Shown here in pieces: positions 16,899 to 27,300 of a stretch of DNA of 64,000 nt. The notes below the pieces were generated by a model. That model made no database searches. It worked only from the letters and a program-made list of their open reading frames with translations, and had not been told where the DNA came from. A program made the position numbers and the translations under genes. This DNA is from Stappia sp. (GTDB taxonomy: Bacteria > Pseudomonadota > Alphaproteobacteria > Rhizobiales > Stappiaceae). Each line of letters starts with the position of its first letter. The first letter of the stretch is position 1. The stretch covers positions 132,107-196,106 of the forward strand of contig PBLF01000004.1 of the NCBI GenBank assembly GCA_002722295.1. The letters run 5' to 3'.

Positions 16899-18269
16899 AT
16901 GCTGACCAACGACCAGCTCGGAAAGTGGGACCGCGAGGCCTTTTTCCACCCCTCCACCCATCTCGCCCAGCACGCGCGCGGCGAAAGCCCGGCACGCGTG
17001 ATCGCCGGCGCGTCGGGCTCGACCATCACCGACCGTGACGGCAACGACCTGCTCGACGGCTTCGCCGGCCTCTACTGCGTGAACGTGGGCTACGGACGCC
17101 CGGAAATCGCCGAGGCCATTGCCAGCCAGGCGAAGGAACTCGCCTACTATCATGCCTACGTCGGTCACGGCACGGAGGCCTCGATCACGCTTGCGCACAT
17201 GGTCATGGAGCGTGCGCCCGAGAACATGTCGAAGGTCTACTTCGGCCTTGGCGGATCGGACGCGAACGAGACCAACGTCAAGCTGATCTGGTACTATAAC
17301 AACGTGCTTGGCCGGCCGAACAAGAAGAAGATCATCTCGCGCTGGCGCGGCTACCACGGCTCCGGCCTCATGACCGGCTCGCTCACCGGCCTCGAGCTCT
17401 TCCACAAGGCCTTCGCCCTGCCGCTGCCGCAGGTCCATCACACGCTGGCGCCCTACTACTACCGCCGCCCCGACCAGGACATGAGCGAGGCGGACTTCGT
17501 CGCTCATTGCGTCGCCGATCTCGAGGCGCTTATCGAGCGCGAGGGCGCCGACACGATCGCCGCCTTCATCGGAGAGCCGGTGCTTGGCACCGGAGGCATC
17601 GTTCCCCCGCCCGAGGGCTACTGGCCCGCGATCCAGGCGGTCCTGCGCCGGCACGATATCCTGCTGGTCGCCGACGAAGTGGTCACAGGCTTCGGACGTC
17701 TCGGCTCCATGTTCGGCTGCGACCACTATGGCATCGAGGCGGACCTGATCACCATCGCCAAGGGCCTGACCTCCGCCTACGCACCCCTTTCCGGTTCCAT
17801 CGTGTCGAAGCGCATGTGGGAGGTTCTCGAGCAGGGCACCGATGCGCTCGGCCCCATCGGACACGGCTGGACCTATTCCGCCCACCCCATCGGCGCGGCC
17901 GCGGGCATCGCCAATCTGGAGATCATCGACCGCGACGGGCTCGTGGAGCGGGCCGGCCACATGGGCAAGGTGCTGCGCGACGGGCTTCGCGACGCGCTCG
18001 GCGGTCACGCGAAGGTCGGCGACGTCCGTGGCGAGGGCCTGCTGGCGGCGGTCGAGTTCGTCGACGACAAGGCGACCCGCAAGCCCTTCGAGACCGCGGG
18101 CAAGGTCGGCCCCGCGATCGCGGGCGCCCTTCTGCGCCAGGGCGTGATCGGCCGCGCCATGCCCCAGGGCGACATCCTGGGCTTTGCCCCGCCCTTCTGC
18201 CTCACCGAGGCCGAGGCGAAGCGCATCGTAGAGGCGACGCGTACGGCTGTCGCCGAGGTCCTCGGCTGA
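16899..18269 (+). CDS. doeD: Class III aminotransferase DoeD (diaminobutyrate transaminase)
   Basis: This 456-residue PLP enzyme converts L-2,4-diaminobutyrate to aspartate semialdehyde in the ectoine pathway. The PLP lysine is Lys288 in [15 protein letters not shown], with [14 protein letters not shown] (about 257-270) supplying the cofactor-binding aspartate. The family also includes beta-alanine and taurine transaminases, so the assignment leans on its place after doeC. A strong intrinsic terminator follows 29 bases after the stop. Confidence 0.9.
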   Translation: MLTNDQLGKWDREAFFHPSTHLAQHARGESPARVIAGASGSTITDRDGNDLLDGFAGLYCVNVGYGRPEIAEAIASQAKELAYYHAYVGHGTEASITLAHMVMERAPENMSKVYFGLGGSDANETNVKLIWYYNNVLGRPNKKKIISRWRGYHGSGLMTGSLTGLELFHKAFALPLPQVHHTLAPYYYRRPDQDMSEADFVAHCVADLEALIEREGADTIAAFIGEPVLGTGGIVPPPEGYWPAIQAVLRRHDILLVADEVVTGFGRLGSMFGCDHYGIEADLITIAKGLTSAYAPLSGSIVSKRMWEVLEQGTDALGPIGHGWTYSAHPIGAAAGIANLEIIDRDGLVERAGHMGKVLRDGLRDALGGHAKVGDVRGEGLLAAVEFVDDKATRKPFETAGKVGPAIAGALLRQGVIGRAMPQGDILGFAPPFCLTEAEAKRIVEATRTAVAEVLG

Positions 18270-18297
18270 GGGACTGAAATTCCTTCCCCGCGCCATC

Positions 18298-18329
18298 GGC
18301 CGCGCCGGATATCCGGCGCGGCCTTTTTT
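18298..18329 (+). terminator. Intrinsic terminator after doeD
   Basis: A perfect 26-base palindrome (18298-18323, each half 13 bases ending in GCGGCC) is followed by six T residues at 18324-18329. It ends the doeX-doeC-doeD transcript and isolates it from asnO, which begins at 18501. Confidence 0.85.
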
Positions 18330-18500
18330 CACCCCACCCGGTGGCCTCGCCTGCCGGCAACTGCTTCGCCGGACGAAGTAACCGGAACTTCGGAAACGGC
18401 TTTTCGCGCTTCGAGGTTTGCAACTTTCGACCGTTTTGTGCGTACTTGAAAGGAACGCGGTTCGATCCCGACGGATTCAAAAACGAAGAGGCATCGAAAT

Positions 18501-20276
18501 ATGTGCGGCATCGCCGGTGAATTTCGCTTCGATGGAAATCTTGCCGACGCCAAGGCCGTCGCGCGCATGACGGACAGGCTTGCCCCGCGCGGCCCGGATG
18601 GCGCGGGTGTTGCGGGACAGGGACCCTTCGTCTTCGGTCACCGGCGGCTGAAGATCATCGACCTCACCGATCAGGCCGCCCAGCCCATGAGCGATCCCGG
18701 GCTTGGCCTTACGCTTGTCTTCAACGGCTGCATCTACAACTACCCCGCGCTGCGCGCGGAGCTCGAGGGGCTTGGCTACTGTTTCTTCTCCACCAGCGAC
18801 ACCGAAGTGATCCTGAAGGCATTCCACGCCTGGGGAGCGGATTGCGTGACCCGCTTCCACGGCATGTTCGCCTTCGCCGTCTTCGACCGGCGCGACGGCT
18901 CCCTGACACTTGCCCGCGACCGCTTCGGCATCAAGCCGATGTACCTCGCCGAGCAACCGGGCCGGCTCCGCTTCGCCTCCACCCTGCAGGCCATCCTGGC
19001 GGGCGGCGAGGTTTCGACCGACATCGACCGGGTCGCGCTCGCCCACTACATGAGCTTCCACGCCGTCGTTCCCGCGCCGCGCACCCTGCTTGCCGGCGTG
19101 CACAAGCTGCCGCCCGCGACGATCCGGCGCGTTCTGGCCGACGGCACCAGCAGCGAACGCCGCTACTGGAACGCCACCTACGCCCGCTCGGAAGCCGACG
19201 CGCGGCTCACGGCACAGGACTGGCGCGACAGGGTGCATGACGCGCTTCTCACCGCCGTGCGCCGGCGCATGGTCGCGGACGTCCCGGTCGGCGTCCTTCT
19301 GTCGGGCGGCGTGGACAGTTCCCTCATTACCGGGCTTCTCGCCGGGGAAGGCCAGAAGGGCCTGATGACCTTTTCCATCGGCTTCGAGGAAGCCAAGGGC
19401 GAGAAGGGAGACGAGTTCGTCTACTCCGACCTGATCGCGAACCGCTTCGGCACGGATCACCACAAGATCTTCGTGCCGTCGGCCGATCTCATGGCCGCGC
19501 TCCCCGATACGATCGGCGCCATGTCGGAGCCCATGGTTTCCTACGACAACATCGGTTTCTTCCTGCTGAGCAGGGAGGTGTCGAAGCACATCAAGGTGGT
19601 GCAGTCGGGCCAGGGCGCCGACGAGGTCTTCGCGGGCTATCACTGGTATCCGCCGCTCGCCACGTCGCAGGACGTGGTGTCCGACTACGCCCGCGTCTTC
19701 TTCGACCGCGACCACGCAACGCTGGGCCGACAGCTCGGCAAGGGCTGGGCCTGCGCCGAGGACGAGGCCCGCGCCTTCGTGGAGACCCATCTGCTGCAAC
19801 AGGGAGCGGAAACACCCGTCGACCGGGCCCTGCGCCTCGATTCCGAGATCATGCTGGTCGACGACCCCGTGAAACGGGTCGACAACATGACCATGGCCTG
19901 GGGTCTGGAAGCGCGCGTCCCCTTCCTCGACCACGAACTGGTCGAGCTTGCCGCCCGAATTCCCCCGGAGCTGAAGCTCGCCCAGGGCGGCAAGGGCGTG
20001 CTCAAGGACGTGGCACGCAAGGTGGTGCCGGCCGACGTCATCGACCGGCCGAAGGGCTACTTCCCCGTTCCGCAGCTCAAGTATCTCGACGGCCCCTATC
20101 TCGACATGGCCCGCGAGGCGCTCACCTCGCAGGCGGCGCGGGAACGCGGACTGTTCGACAAGGACTGGCTGGAGGAACTCTTCGCCGCCCCGGCCGATCA
20201 CATCACCCCGCTGCGCGGCTCGGAACTCTGGCAGGTCGCACTGCTCGAGCTGTGGTTGCAGGAAAACGGCATCTGA
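18501..20276 (+). CDS. asnO: N-acetylglutaminylglutamine amidotransferase (asparagine synthase family)
   Basis: This 591-residue class II glutamine amidotransferase acts with Ngg to make the osmolyte N-acetylglutaminylglutamine amide. Cys2 of MCGIAGEF is the glutaminase nucleophile after Met removal. The ATP-pyrophosphatase loop SGGVDSS is at 268-274, with a domain boundary near 210. It heads a three-gene operon with ngg (12 bases downstream) and an M42 peptidase, the arrangement first described for osmotically induced NAGGN synthesis in Sinorhizobium. The region upstream (18330-18500) should carry the promoter; I found no clear sigma-70 match. Confidence 0.93.
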   Translation: MCGIAGEFRFDGNLADAKAVARMTDRLAPRGPDGAGVAGQGPFVFGHRRLKIIDLTDQAAQPMSDPGLGLTLVFNGCIYNYPALRAELEGLGYCFFSTSDTEVILKAFHAWGADCVTRFHGMFAFAVFDRRDGSLTLARDRFGIKPMYLAEQPGRLRFASTLQAILAGGEVSTDIDRVALAHYMSFHAVVPAPRTLLAGVHKLPPATIRRVLADGTSSERRYWNATYARSEADARLTAQDWRDRVHDALLTAVRRRMVADVPVGVLLSGGVDSSLITGLLAGEGQKGLMTFSIGFEEAKGEKGDEFVYSDLIANRFGTDHHKIFVPSADLMAALPDTIGAMSEPMVSYDNIGFFLLSREVSKHIKVVQSGQGADEVFAGYHWYPPLATSQDVVSDYARVFFDRDHATLGRQLGKGWACAEDEARAFVETHLLQQGAETPVDRALRLDSEIMLVDDPVKRVDNMTMAWGLEARVPFLDHELVELAARIPPELKLAQGGKGVLKDVARKVVPADVIDRPKGYFPVPQLKYLDGPYLDMAREALTSQAARERGLFDKDWLEELFAAPADHITPLRGSELWQVALLELWLQENGI

Positions 20277-20288
20277 GGGCCGCGCGTC

Positions 20289-22112
20289 ATGACCACCCGC
20301 AAGACACCGCCCTCCGGTCGTGACTCACGACCGCGCGACGCCGGCGCTCACCGGCTGAAGCGCATGAGGAACCAGGGGATGAAGCCGCCCATCGAGACGC
20401 GCAGGACGGACACGGGCCCCACGCCCGACTCCGTGCTCGATCTCGGCTGGGGCCGGCTGATCTTCGGCCAGACCTTCACCGACCCGGACCGGATCGCGGA
20501 AGCCCTGGAGGGAGAACTGCCCGACCGCCGCGACATCGCCGTCTACGTGCGCGATCCGCATGTGGTCCTCGCCAACGCCCCGCAGGAGGTGTTTCTCGAT
20601 CCCTCGCACACCTACCGGCTCGAGCTTTCGACCTACCGTGCGTCCCGCCGCGCCCAGTCGGGTTTCTTCCTGCGCCGCTTGACCGCGCGCACGGACGCGG
20701 AGGCCATCAACCGCATCTACGCAGCACGCGGCATGGTCCCGGTTCCCCCCGACTTCTTCTGGTCGACGCGGGATGCGCGCACCGTCTGCTATTTCCTGGC
20801 CGAGGACGAGACCACCGGCGAGATCCTGGGCACGATCACCGGCGTCGATCATTCCCGTGCCTTCAACGATCCCGAACGCGGCTCGTCACTTTGGTGCCTG
20901 GCGGTTGATCCGCAGGCGCGCCACTCGGGCGTCGGCGAGGCGCTTGTGCGCCATCTGGCGGAGTATTTCGCCGCGCGCGGCCTCGCTCATCTCGACCTGT
21001 CGGTGATGCACGACAACACCCAGGCCATCACCTTGTACGAAAAGCTCGGGTTCTACCGGGTTCCCTACTTCTCGGTGAAACGGAAGAACCCGATCAACGA
21101 GACGCTCTACACCGGCTCCGATCACGACGAGACGCTCAACCCCTACGCCCGCATCATCGTGCGCGAGGCAAGGCGTCGCGGCATCCGCGTGGAGGTCACG
21201 GACGGAGAGCGCGGTTTCTTCGCCCTTTCACAGGGCGGACGCACCATCCGTTGCCGTGAGAGCTTGAGCGAACTGACGAGCGCCGTCGCCATGTCGATCT
21301 GCGACGACAAGACAGCAACCCGGGCGCTGATGGAAAAGACCGGCATCGACGTGCCGGCGGAGATCACGGCCGATGCCGGACGCGAGGCTGTCGAGGCGTT
21401 TCTCGCCGCCCACGCACGGGTCGTGGTCAAGCCCGCTCGCAGAGAGCAGGGACGCGGCGTCTTCGTGGGACTGACCACCATGGAGGAAGTGGACCACGCC
21501 ATCGAGGAGGCCGGACGCCTCTGCGACACGGTGCTTCTGGAGGAATGCGTCGAGGGCGAGGATCTCCGCCTCATCGTGATCAACTACAGGCTTGTCGCCG
21601 CCGCGGTGCGCCGCCCGCCCTCCATCATCGGCGACGGACGCAAGACCGTGGGTGAGCTCATCGCCTCCCAAAGCCGCCGCAGGGCGGCCGCAACCGGCGG
21701 GGAATCGAGCATTCCCCTCGATGCCGAAACCCTGCGCACGCTGAAGGCCGGCGGCCACGATACGGAAACGGTTCTGCCGGCCGGCGAGGAGCTGCAGGTG
21801 CGTCGCACCGCCAATCTGCATACCGGCGGAACCATCCACGACGTCACGGACATCGTGCATCCCGTTCTGGTCGACGCGGCGGTCCGCGCGGCGCGCGCCA
21901 TCGGGATCCCCGTGACCGGGATAGACCTCATGGTCCGCAATCCGACGGCACCGGACTATCGCTTCATCGAGGCGAACGAGCGGCCCGGGCTCGCCAATCA
22001 CGAGCCCCAGCCGACGGCCGAGCGGTTCGTCGACCTTCTGTTTCCCCAGTCCATGCCCGCCACCGTCCGGCAGGCGGCAGCCGAGACCGGCAACCCGGAG
22101 GCCCACGCATGA
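20289..22112 (+). CDS. ngg: N-acetylglutaminylglutamine synthetase (GNAT + ATP-grasp fusion)
   Basis: This 607-residue bifunctional enzyme fuses an acetyltransferase to an ATP-grasp ligase. The GNAT half (about residues 125-270) shows the acetyl-CoA loop VDPQARHSGVGEALV. The ATP-grasp half (about 280-590) contains VVKPARREQGRGVFVGL, EECVEGEDLRLIVI and IDLMVRNPTAPDYRFIEANERPGL. Together these would acetylate glutamine and form the dipeptide bond. The first 35 or so residues are basic and weakly conserved, so an internal start near 20364 is possible. Its stop overlaps the next start (ATGA). Confidence 0.93.
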   Translation: MTTRKTPPSGRDSRPRDAGAHRLKRMRNQGMKPPIETRRTDTGPTPDSVLDLGWGRLIFGQTFTDPDRIAEALEGELPDRRDIAVYVRDPHVVLANAPQEVFLDPSHTYRLELSTYRASRRAQSGFFLRRLTARTDAEAINRIYAARGMVPVPPDFFWSTRDARTVCYFLAEDETTGEILGTITGVDHSRAFNDPERGSSLWCLAVDPQARHSGVGEALVRHLAEYFAARGLAHLDLSVMHDNTQAITLYEKLGFYRVPYFSVKRKNPINETLYTGSDHDETLNPYARIIVREARRRGIRVEVTDGERGFFALSQGGRTIRCRESLSELTSAVAMSICDDKTATRALMEKTGIDVPAEITADAGREAVEAFLAAHARVVVKPARREQGRGVFVGLTTMEEVDHAIEEAGRLCDTVLLEECVEGEDLRLIVINYRLVAAAVRRPPSIIGDGRKTVGELIASQSRRRAAATGGESSIPLDAETLRTLKAGGHDTETVLPAGEELQVRRTANLHTGGTIHDVTDIVHPVLVDAAVRAARAIGIPVTGIDLMVRNPTAPDYRFIEANERPGLANHEPQPTAERFVDLLFPQSMPATVRQAAAETGNPEAHA

Positions 22113-23281
22113 AACGCCTTGCCATCGACACCGACTATCTCGCCGCGACGCTTGATGCCCTCATGGCGATTCCGAGCCCGACGGGCTACACGGACACCAT
22201 CGTGCGGCACGTTTCGGCGGAGCTGACGCGTCTCGGCCTTTCGGTGGAACTGACCCGGCGGGGCGCCATGCGTGCGGTGCGCAAGGGCGCCGAGCATCGC
22301 GGCGCGCGCGCACTCGTTTCCCATCTCGACACGCTTGGCGCACAGGTGAAGTTCCTCAAGGAAAACGGGCGCCTTTCGCTCGTGCCCATCGGAACCTGGT
22401 CGGCCCGCTTCGCCGAAGGCGCGCGCGTCACCATCTTCACGCGCTCCGGGGCCTATCGTGGCACCATCCTGCCGCTCAAATCGTCCGGCCACACCTTCAA
22501 CGACGAGATCGACACCTCCCCCATCGGCTGGGACCATGTCGAACTGCGCGTCGACGCACTTGCCTTCAATCACGAGGACTTGGAGAAGCTCGGCATCGAG
22601 ATCGGCGATATCGTCGCCGTCGACCCGAACCCGGAGTTTCTGGACAACGGCTTCATCGTTTCGCGTCACCTGGACAACAAGGCCGGGGTCGCGGTCATGC
22701 TTGCCGCCCTCAAGGCGCTGAACGAGGAAGGCGCCGAGACACCGGTGGACATCCACTGGCTCTTCACCATCGCCGAGGAGGTGGGGGTCGGCGCGTCCTC
22801 GATCATCACCCCGGACGTCGCCTCCATGATCGCCGTGGACAATGGCACCACCGCGCCCGGGCAGAACTCGCGCGAGTTCGGCGTCACCTTCTCCATGGCG
22901 GACCAGACCGGCCCCTTCGACTACCACCTGACCAAGAAGCTGGTGGAGCTGTGCGAGGAAAACGACATCCGCTACCAGAAGGACGTGTTTCGCTACTACC
23001 GCTCCGATTCAGCCAGTGCGGTGGAAGCAGGCGCGGACGTGCGCACCGCGCTCATCACCTTCGGTGTCGACAGCTCGCATGGCCATGAGCGGATCCACAT
23101 GCACGCGCTGCGCTCGCTCGCCGAACTCATCACCGCCTATGTGGTGAGCCCGGTCGAGATCCCGCGCGACTACGAGGAAACCGCCGGGATGAAGGGCTTT
23201 ACCCGCCAGCCGACAGCGGAAGCCGAACAGAGCCTGACGCCGGAGGCAACGGAAGCCGATATCGCCGACAGTCTCGACTGA
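22109..23281 (+). CDS. M42-family peptidase of the NAGGN osmolyte operon
   Basis: This 390-residue metallopeptidase belongs to the glutamyl aminopeptidase/cellulase M family. Metal-binding motifs are VSHLDTLGAQ (about 70-79), SRHLDNKAGVAVMLAALKAL (about 188-207), FTIAEEVGVGASS (about 220-232) and a terminal GVDSSHGHERIH. It is the conserved third gene of NAGGN operons, probably turning the dipeptide over after stress ends (inference). It is coupled to ngg by a 4-base overlap. The C-terminal 30 residues are acidic. Confidence 0.9.
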   Translation: MKRLAIDTDYLAATLDALMAIPSPTGYTDTIVRHVSAELTRLGLSVELTRRGAMRAVRKGAEHRGARALVSHLDTLGAQVKFLKENGRLSLVPIGTWSARFAEGARVTIFTRSGAYRGTILPLKSSGHTFNDEIDTSPIGWDHVELRVDALAFNHEDLEKLGIEIGDIVAVDPNPEFLDNGFIVSRHLDNKAGVAVMLAALKALNEEGAETPVDIHWLFTIAEEVGVGASSIITPDVASMIAVDNGTTAPGQNSREFGVTFSMADQTGPFDYHLTKKLVELCEENDIRYQKDVFRYYRSDSASAVEAGADVRTALITFGVDSSHGHERIHMHALRSLAELITAYVVSPVEIPRDYEETAGMKGFTRQPTAEAEQSLTPEATEADIADSLD

Positions 23282-23331
23282 GCCAGTCCCCATGCTTCAA
23301 AATGCACAGGGCAACCGACACCGGAACGGCA

Positions 23332-23559
23332 TCAGACCTCCTCGCCCAGCGTACGGCGCAGGCTCAGGGGGCGCATGTCCCGCCATGCCGACTTGATGTG
23401 CTCCAGACAGGTCTCGCGCGGACCGCGCGTCCCCTCCTCGCGCCAGCCGCCGGGACACACCCGGTCGGCCGGCCACAGCGAGAACTGACCCTCGTCGTTC
23501 ACCACGACCTTGAAGCTCTGCGTGGTCTCGAACATCACCCCCTCTCCCTTCCCTGCCAT
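23332..23559 (-). CDS. MbtH-like protein
   Basis: This 75-residue MbtH-family chaperone binds NRPS adenylation domains and helps them fold and function. The family hallmark is present: VVVNDEGQFSLWP (about 19-31), then VCPGGWREEG and a C-terminal block with IKSAWRDMRPLSLR. The start at 23559 has GAGGAAG upstream, immediately after the thioesterase stop; an internal ATG at 23535 is an alternative. It is the last gene of the minus-strand NRPS operon. Confidence 0.93.
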   Translation of the reverse strand: MAGKGEGVMFETTQSFKVVVNDEGQFSLWPADRVCPGGWREEGTRGPRETCLEHIKSAWRDMRPLSLRRTLGEEV

Positions 23560-23568
23560 CGGGCTTCC

Positions 23569-24315
23569 TCACGCCACAGAGGCGTTCCGAACGATCTCCG
23601 CAACGAGACCCTTGGCGGATCCCAGCGGAAAATGGTGATCTCCGGGGTGCTGCCGGACCCGGAATCCGCCCCGCGTATGCCGACGCCAGCCGGTGAGGTG
23701 CATCGGTCCCACGGAGCTGTCGCGTGTCCCGTGATGCGCCGTGATCGGCGTTGCCAGGACGACATCGCCGGGCGGCTCGTAGCTGGCGCACGCGGCAAGG
23801 TCGGCACGGATCGTCGGGAGCATCAGTTCCACAAGGTCGCGCGATGCCGGCCGGCCGTTCAGCTTGGCGAAATACCGGATGACGGACGCATCGCTTGCAA
23901 GATCCGGCCCCGGCCGGCGCGGAACATGCGGCGCGGCATGAGCCGAGACATGCAGCATCGCAGGGCGTGCATCGCCACGTTCCTCGATGGCCCGCACGAG
24001 TTCGAAGGCAACAAGCGCACCCATGCTGTGCCCGAAGACGGAAAACGACGCGGGCCACCCATGGCCGCGCATTTCCTGCAGGACATGATCGGCCATGGCA
24101 CGGATCGAGGTGAGCGGCGGATCGGAAAAGCGCGAGAGCCGGCCGGGAAGTTCCGGGGCGAACATTGACATATGCGGCCCGACAAGCGCGGGCCACCCTT
24201 GAAAATAGGCGCTGCTTGCTCCCGCCGGCGGTAGGCAAACGAGACCATGGGCGTGCGGGACCACGCCGCCTTCGGCCCGTTTGTCCGCGAATTCCAGATC
24301 CCGGCTTCCGCTCAC
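23569..24315 (-). CDS. Type II thioesterase of the NRPS cluster
   Basis: This 248-residue alpha/beta-hydrolase has the nucleophile elbow GHSMG (about residues 94-98), a catalytic aspartate probably in HHGTRDSSV and histidine in PGDHHFPLG near the C-terminus. Type II thioesterases clear mis-primed or stalled phosphopantetheine arms and in some pathways release product. The NRPS here has no thioesterase domain, so this free enzyme may also release product (inference). It lies 30 bases after the NRPS gene and 9 before mbtH. Confidence 0.9.
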   Translation of the reverse strand: MSGSRDLEFADKRAEGGVVPHAHGLVCLPPAGASSAYFQGWPALVGPHMSMFAPELPGRLSRFSDPPLTSIRAMADHVLQEMRGHGWPASFSVFGHSMGALVAFELVRAIEERGDARPAMLHVSAHAAPHVPRRPGPDLASDASVIRYFAKLNGRPASRDLVELMLPTIRADLAACASYEPPGDVVLATPITAHHGTRDSSVGPMHLTGWRRHTRGGFRVRQHPGDHHFPLGSAKGLVAEIVRNASVA

Positions 24316-24345
24316 CTGTCCCGCTCCCCGGCACGCACTCCCGTT

Positions 24346-27300
24346 TCAGTCACCGGCCGCACCGCTTACCCGCCCGGCATCGGCATTTGCCGGAGCACTG
24401 CGTGTGCCTGTCGCGGCCGGCCCGTCGGCGTCCTGGAGAATGGCGGCGAGCCCGGCAACGGTCGGGGTTTCGAAAATTCCGCGCAACGGCAGGTCGAGCC
24501 CCAGCCCCTCGTTGAGGCGCGAGACCACCTGCGTCGCCGTCAGCGACTGGCCGCCAAGCTCGAAGAAACTGTCCTCCACCCCGACGTCCTCCAGACCGAG
24601 CACCTCCATCCAGACCGCCGCGATCCGTCGCTCCAGGTCGGTGCGCGGCGCCACCCGCTCCCCGTCCTGGCGAACCAGTCGCACCGGGGCGGGCAAGGCG
24701 TGCTTGTCGATCTTGCCGGACGCGGCCTTGGGGAAGGCCTCCACCACGACAAAGGATGCGGGCACCATGAACTCCGGCAGGAGCGCACGCAGATGCGCAT
24801 CCAGCATCCGGGGATCGGGATCCGCACCGGGGGCGGCACGCACATAGGCGACAAGACCGACCCCACCGCTGTCCTGCCCGGCCGCATGGCGGTGCGGCAG
24901 CACCACCGCCTGGGCCACGTCCGGATGCCCGGCGAGCACCTGTTCGATCTCGGACGGCTCGACCCGGTATCCCCGGATCTTGACCTGTTCGTCATCCCGT
25001 CCCAGGAAGACAAGGGCTCCACCATGTGAAATCCGCACGCGATCGCCGGTCGCATAGATCCGTGCGGCGGGCCTGCCCCGGGGGATGCTCCCGTCGGGCA
25101 GGAAACGCTCGGCGGTGCGCTCCGGCGCCCCGAGATAGCCAAGCGCCAGCGTCTCGCCACCGACACAGAGCTCGCCCGGCACGCCTTCGGGAACCGGATA
25201 TCCGTGAGCGTCGAGCACCTGGAGCCGCGCGCCCCAAACCGGGCGGCCGATGGACGGCGCATCCTCCCACCGGTCCGGGTCGCCCGACAGGGTCCAGGAG
25301 GTAACCACATGGGTTTCCGACGGGCCGTACTGGTTGACGAGCACCGCCTCTTCGTCCAGCCCCTTGAACAGCGCGCGGATCGGCGGGCTGACCACGAGCC
25401 GCTCACCGGCCGTGATGACCTCGCGCAGCGCCAGGCCAAGGGTTTCCGCCCCGCCCTCGCTCACCGCGCCGACGGCAAGCTGCTGCAGGGCAACGAAGGG
25501 CAGGAACATCCGTTCGACGCGATGGCGGGCGAGAAGCCGTGGCCAGTCGCCGGGATTGGAAAGTTCGGTTTCCTCGAGCGTGACAAGCGTCCCTCCCGAG
25601 GCCAGTGTCGCCAGCATCTCCTGAAGAGAGACATCGAAGCCGGGACGCGAGAACTGCAGCGTGCGCAGTCCCGGCGCAAAGTCCGGTTGCGCCACCTGCC
25701 AGGCCACCAGCCGGTCGAGCACCGAGCGCGGCACGAGAACGCCCTTCGGCGTTCCCGTGGTGCCCGAGGTGTAGACCAGATAGCCGTGCGCCCGTCCGTG
25801 CGGCAGGTCGGGCAGCTCCGCGTCCAGGCCAGCCTCCGCCAGAGCGGCCACATCCGTCGTCACGACCGCGTCGTCCGTTTCCAGACCGTCAAGCGGCATG
25901 CCCACGACAAGCCGTGCACCGGCATCCGCAACGATCATCGCCTTGCGGGCCGGCGGCAGGTCCGGCGCCACGTTGAGGAAGGTTCCGCCCGCCCTGAGAA
26001 CCGCGGCAAGCATCAGAGCCAGATCGCTTCCACGTCCCAGATGCAGGGCAACCACTTCGCCAGGCCCGACCCCTTTCGCATTCAGACCGCGCGCCAGGCG
26101 TTCCGCCCGCGCCAGAAATCCCGCCCGGTCGAAGACGACGCCGTCGCTGCCCTCGAGTGCCGGGGTGCCCGGCTCCCGCGCCGCCGCCCGCTCGATCAGC
26201 TCCAGGACGTCCGGAACCACCTCCGGGCCGCCACCGTCGCAGACCCGGCGCACCTCTTCGAGCGCATCCGCATCCGCGAGGGGCACCAGATCACACACCA
26301 CGTCCGGGTCCTCGACAAGACCGGACAGCAAGGTCTCGAACTGGCGGGCGAACGCCCGTACCGTCGCATCATCGAAAACGTCGGCGGCATATTCGAAGAC
26401 CGCATTCGCGCCCTCGGGCGTCTCGTTGACGAACAGGGTCAGGTCGAACTTGGCCCCCGCCACGGCGACATTCGCCTCGCCCTCGGCGTCGAGCGTGATC
26501 GCCTGCAGCCCCTTCTGGTGCGAGAACATCACCTGGAAGATCGGCGCCACGCTGAGCTGGCGGGGCGGGCGCACGATCTCCACCAGCTTCTCGAAGGGCA
26601 AGTCCTTGTGCTGGAACACGTCGAGCACCATGGCCCGGGTGCTCTCCACGAGCTCGGCGAAGCTCCCCCCCTCCCCGCAGTTCAGCGGGATCGGCAATGT
26701 GTTGGTGAACAGGCCGATGAGCGGTTCCAGTTCCGGTCTGTCCCGATGCGACATGGGGGTTCCCACCACCACCGTCTCCTGACCGCTCAGCCGGTTGAGG
26801 AACACCGCGAAGGCGGCCAGGTAGACCATGAAGCTGGTCGCACCGGTCTGGGACGCCAGCGCCTCGACGTCCTCGTGCACCGCGTCGGGCACGCGAAAAC
26901 CCGTCACGCGGCCTTCCGGCATCCGCCCCGGGCCGCGCGGCCGGTCGAGCGGCAGGTCGATGAGGCTCGGCGCGCCCTCGAGCGCATCACGCCAGAATCC
27001 GGCGAGCCCCTCGATCTCCCCCCCGGCGAGCCGCTGGCGCTGCCACAGGGCGAAATCCCCGTATTGCACTTCGAGCGGGGGCAGAGACGGCTTTTCGCGC
27101 AGACCCAGCGCACGATACGCCTCCAGCACCTCACGCTGCAGGAGCCCGGTCGACCAGGCATCGCAGATCGCGTGATGGATCGGCAGGATCACGCAAGCCG
27201 ACCCGTCCCCGGCAAGCGCCAGGCACGCGCGCAGAAGCGGACCTTCTGCGAGATCGAAGGGGCGATGCGCCTCGGTGCGGATGAGATCCCTGATCGCGGG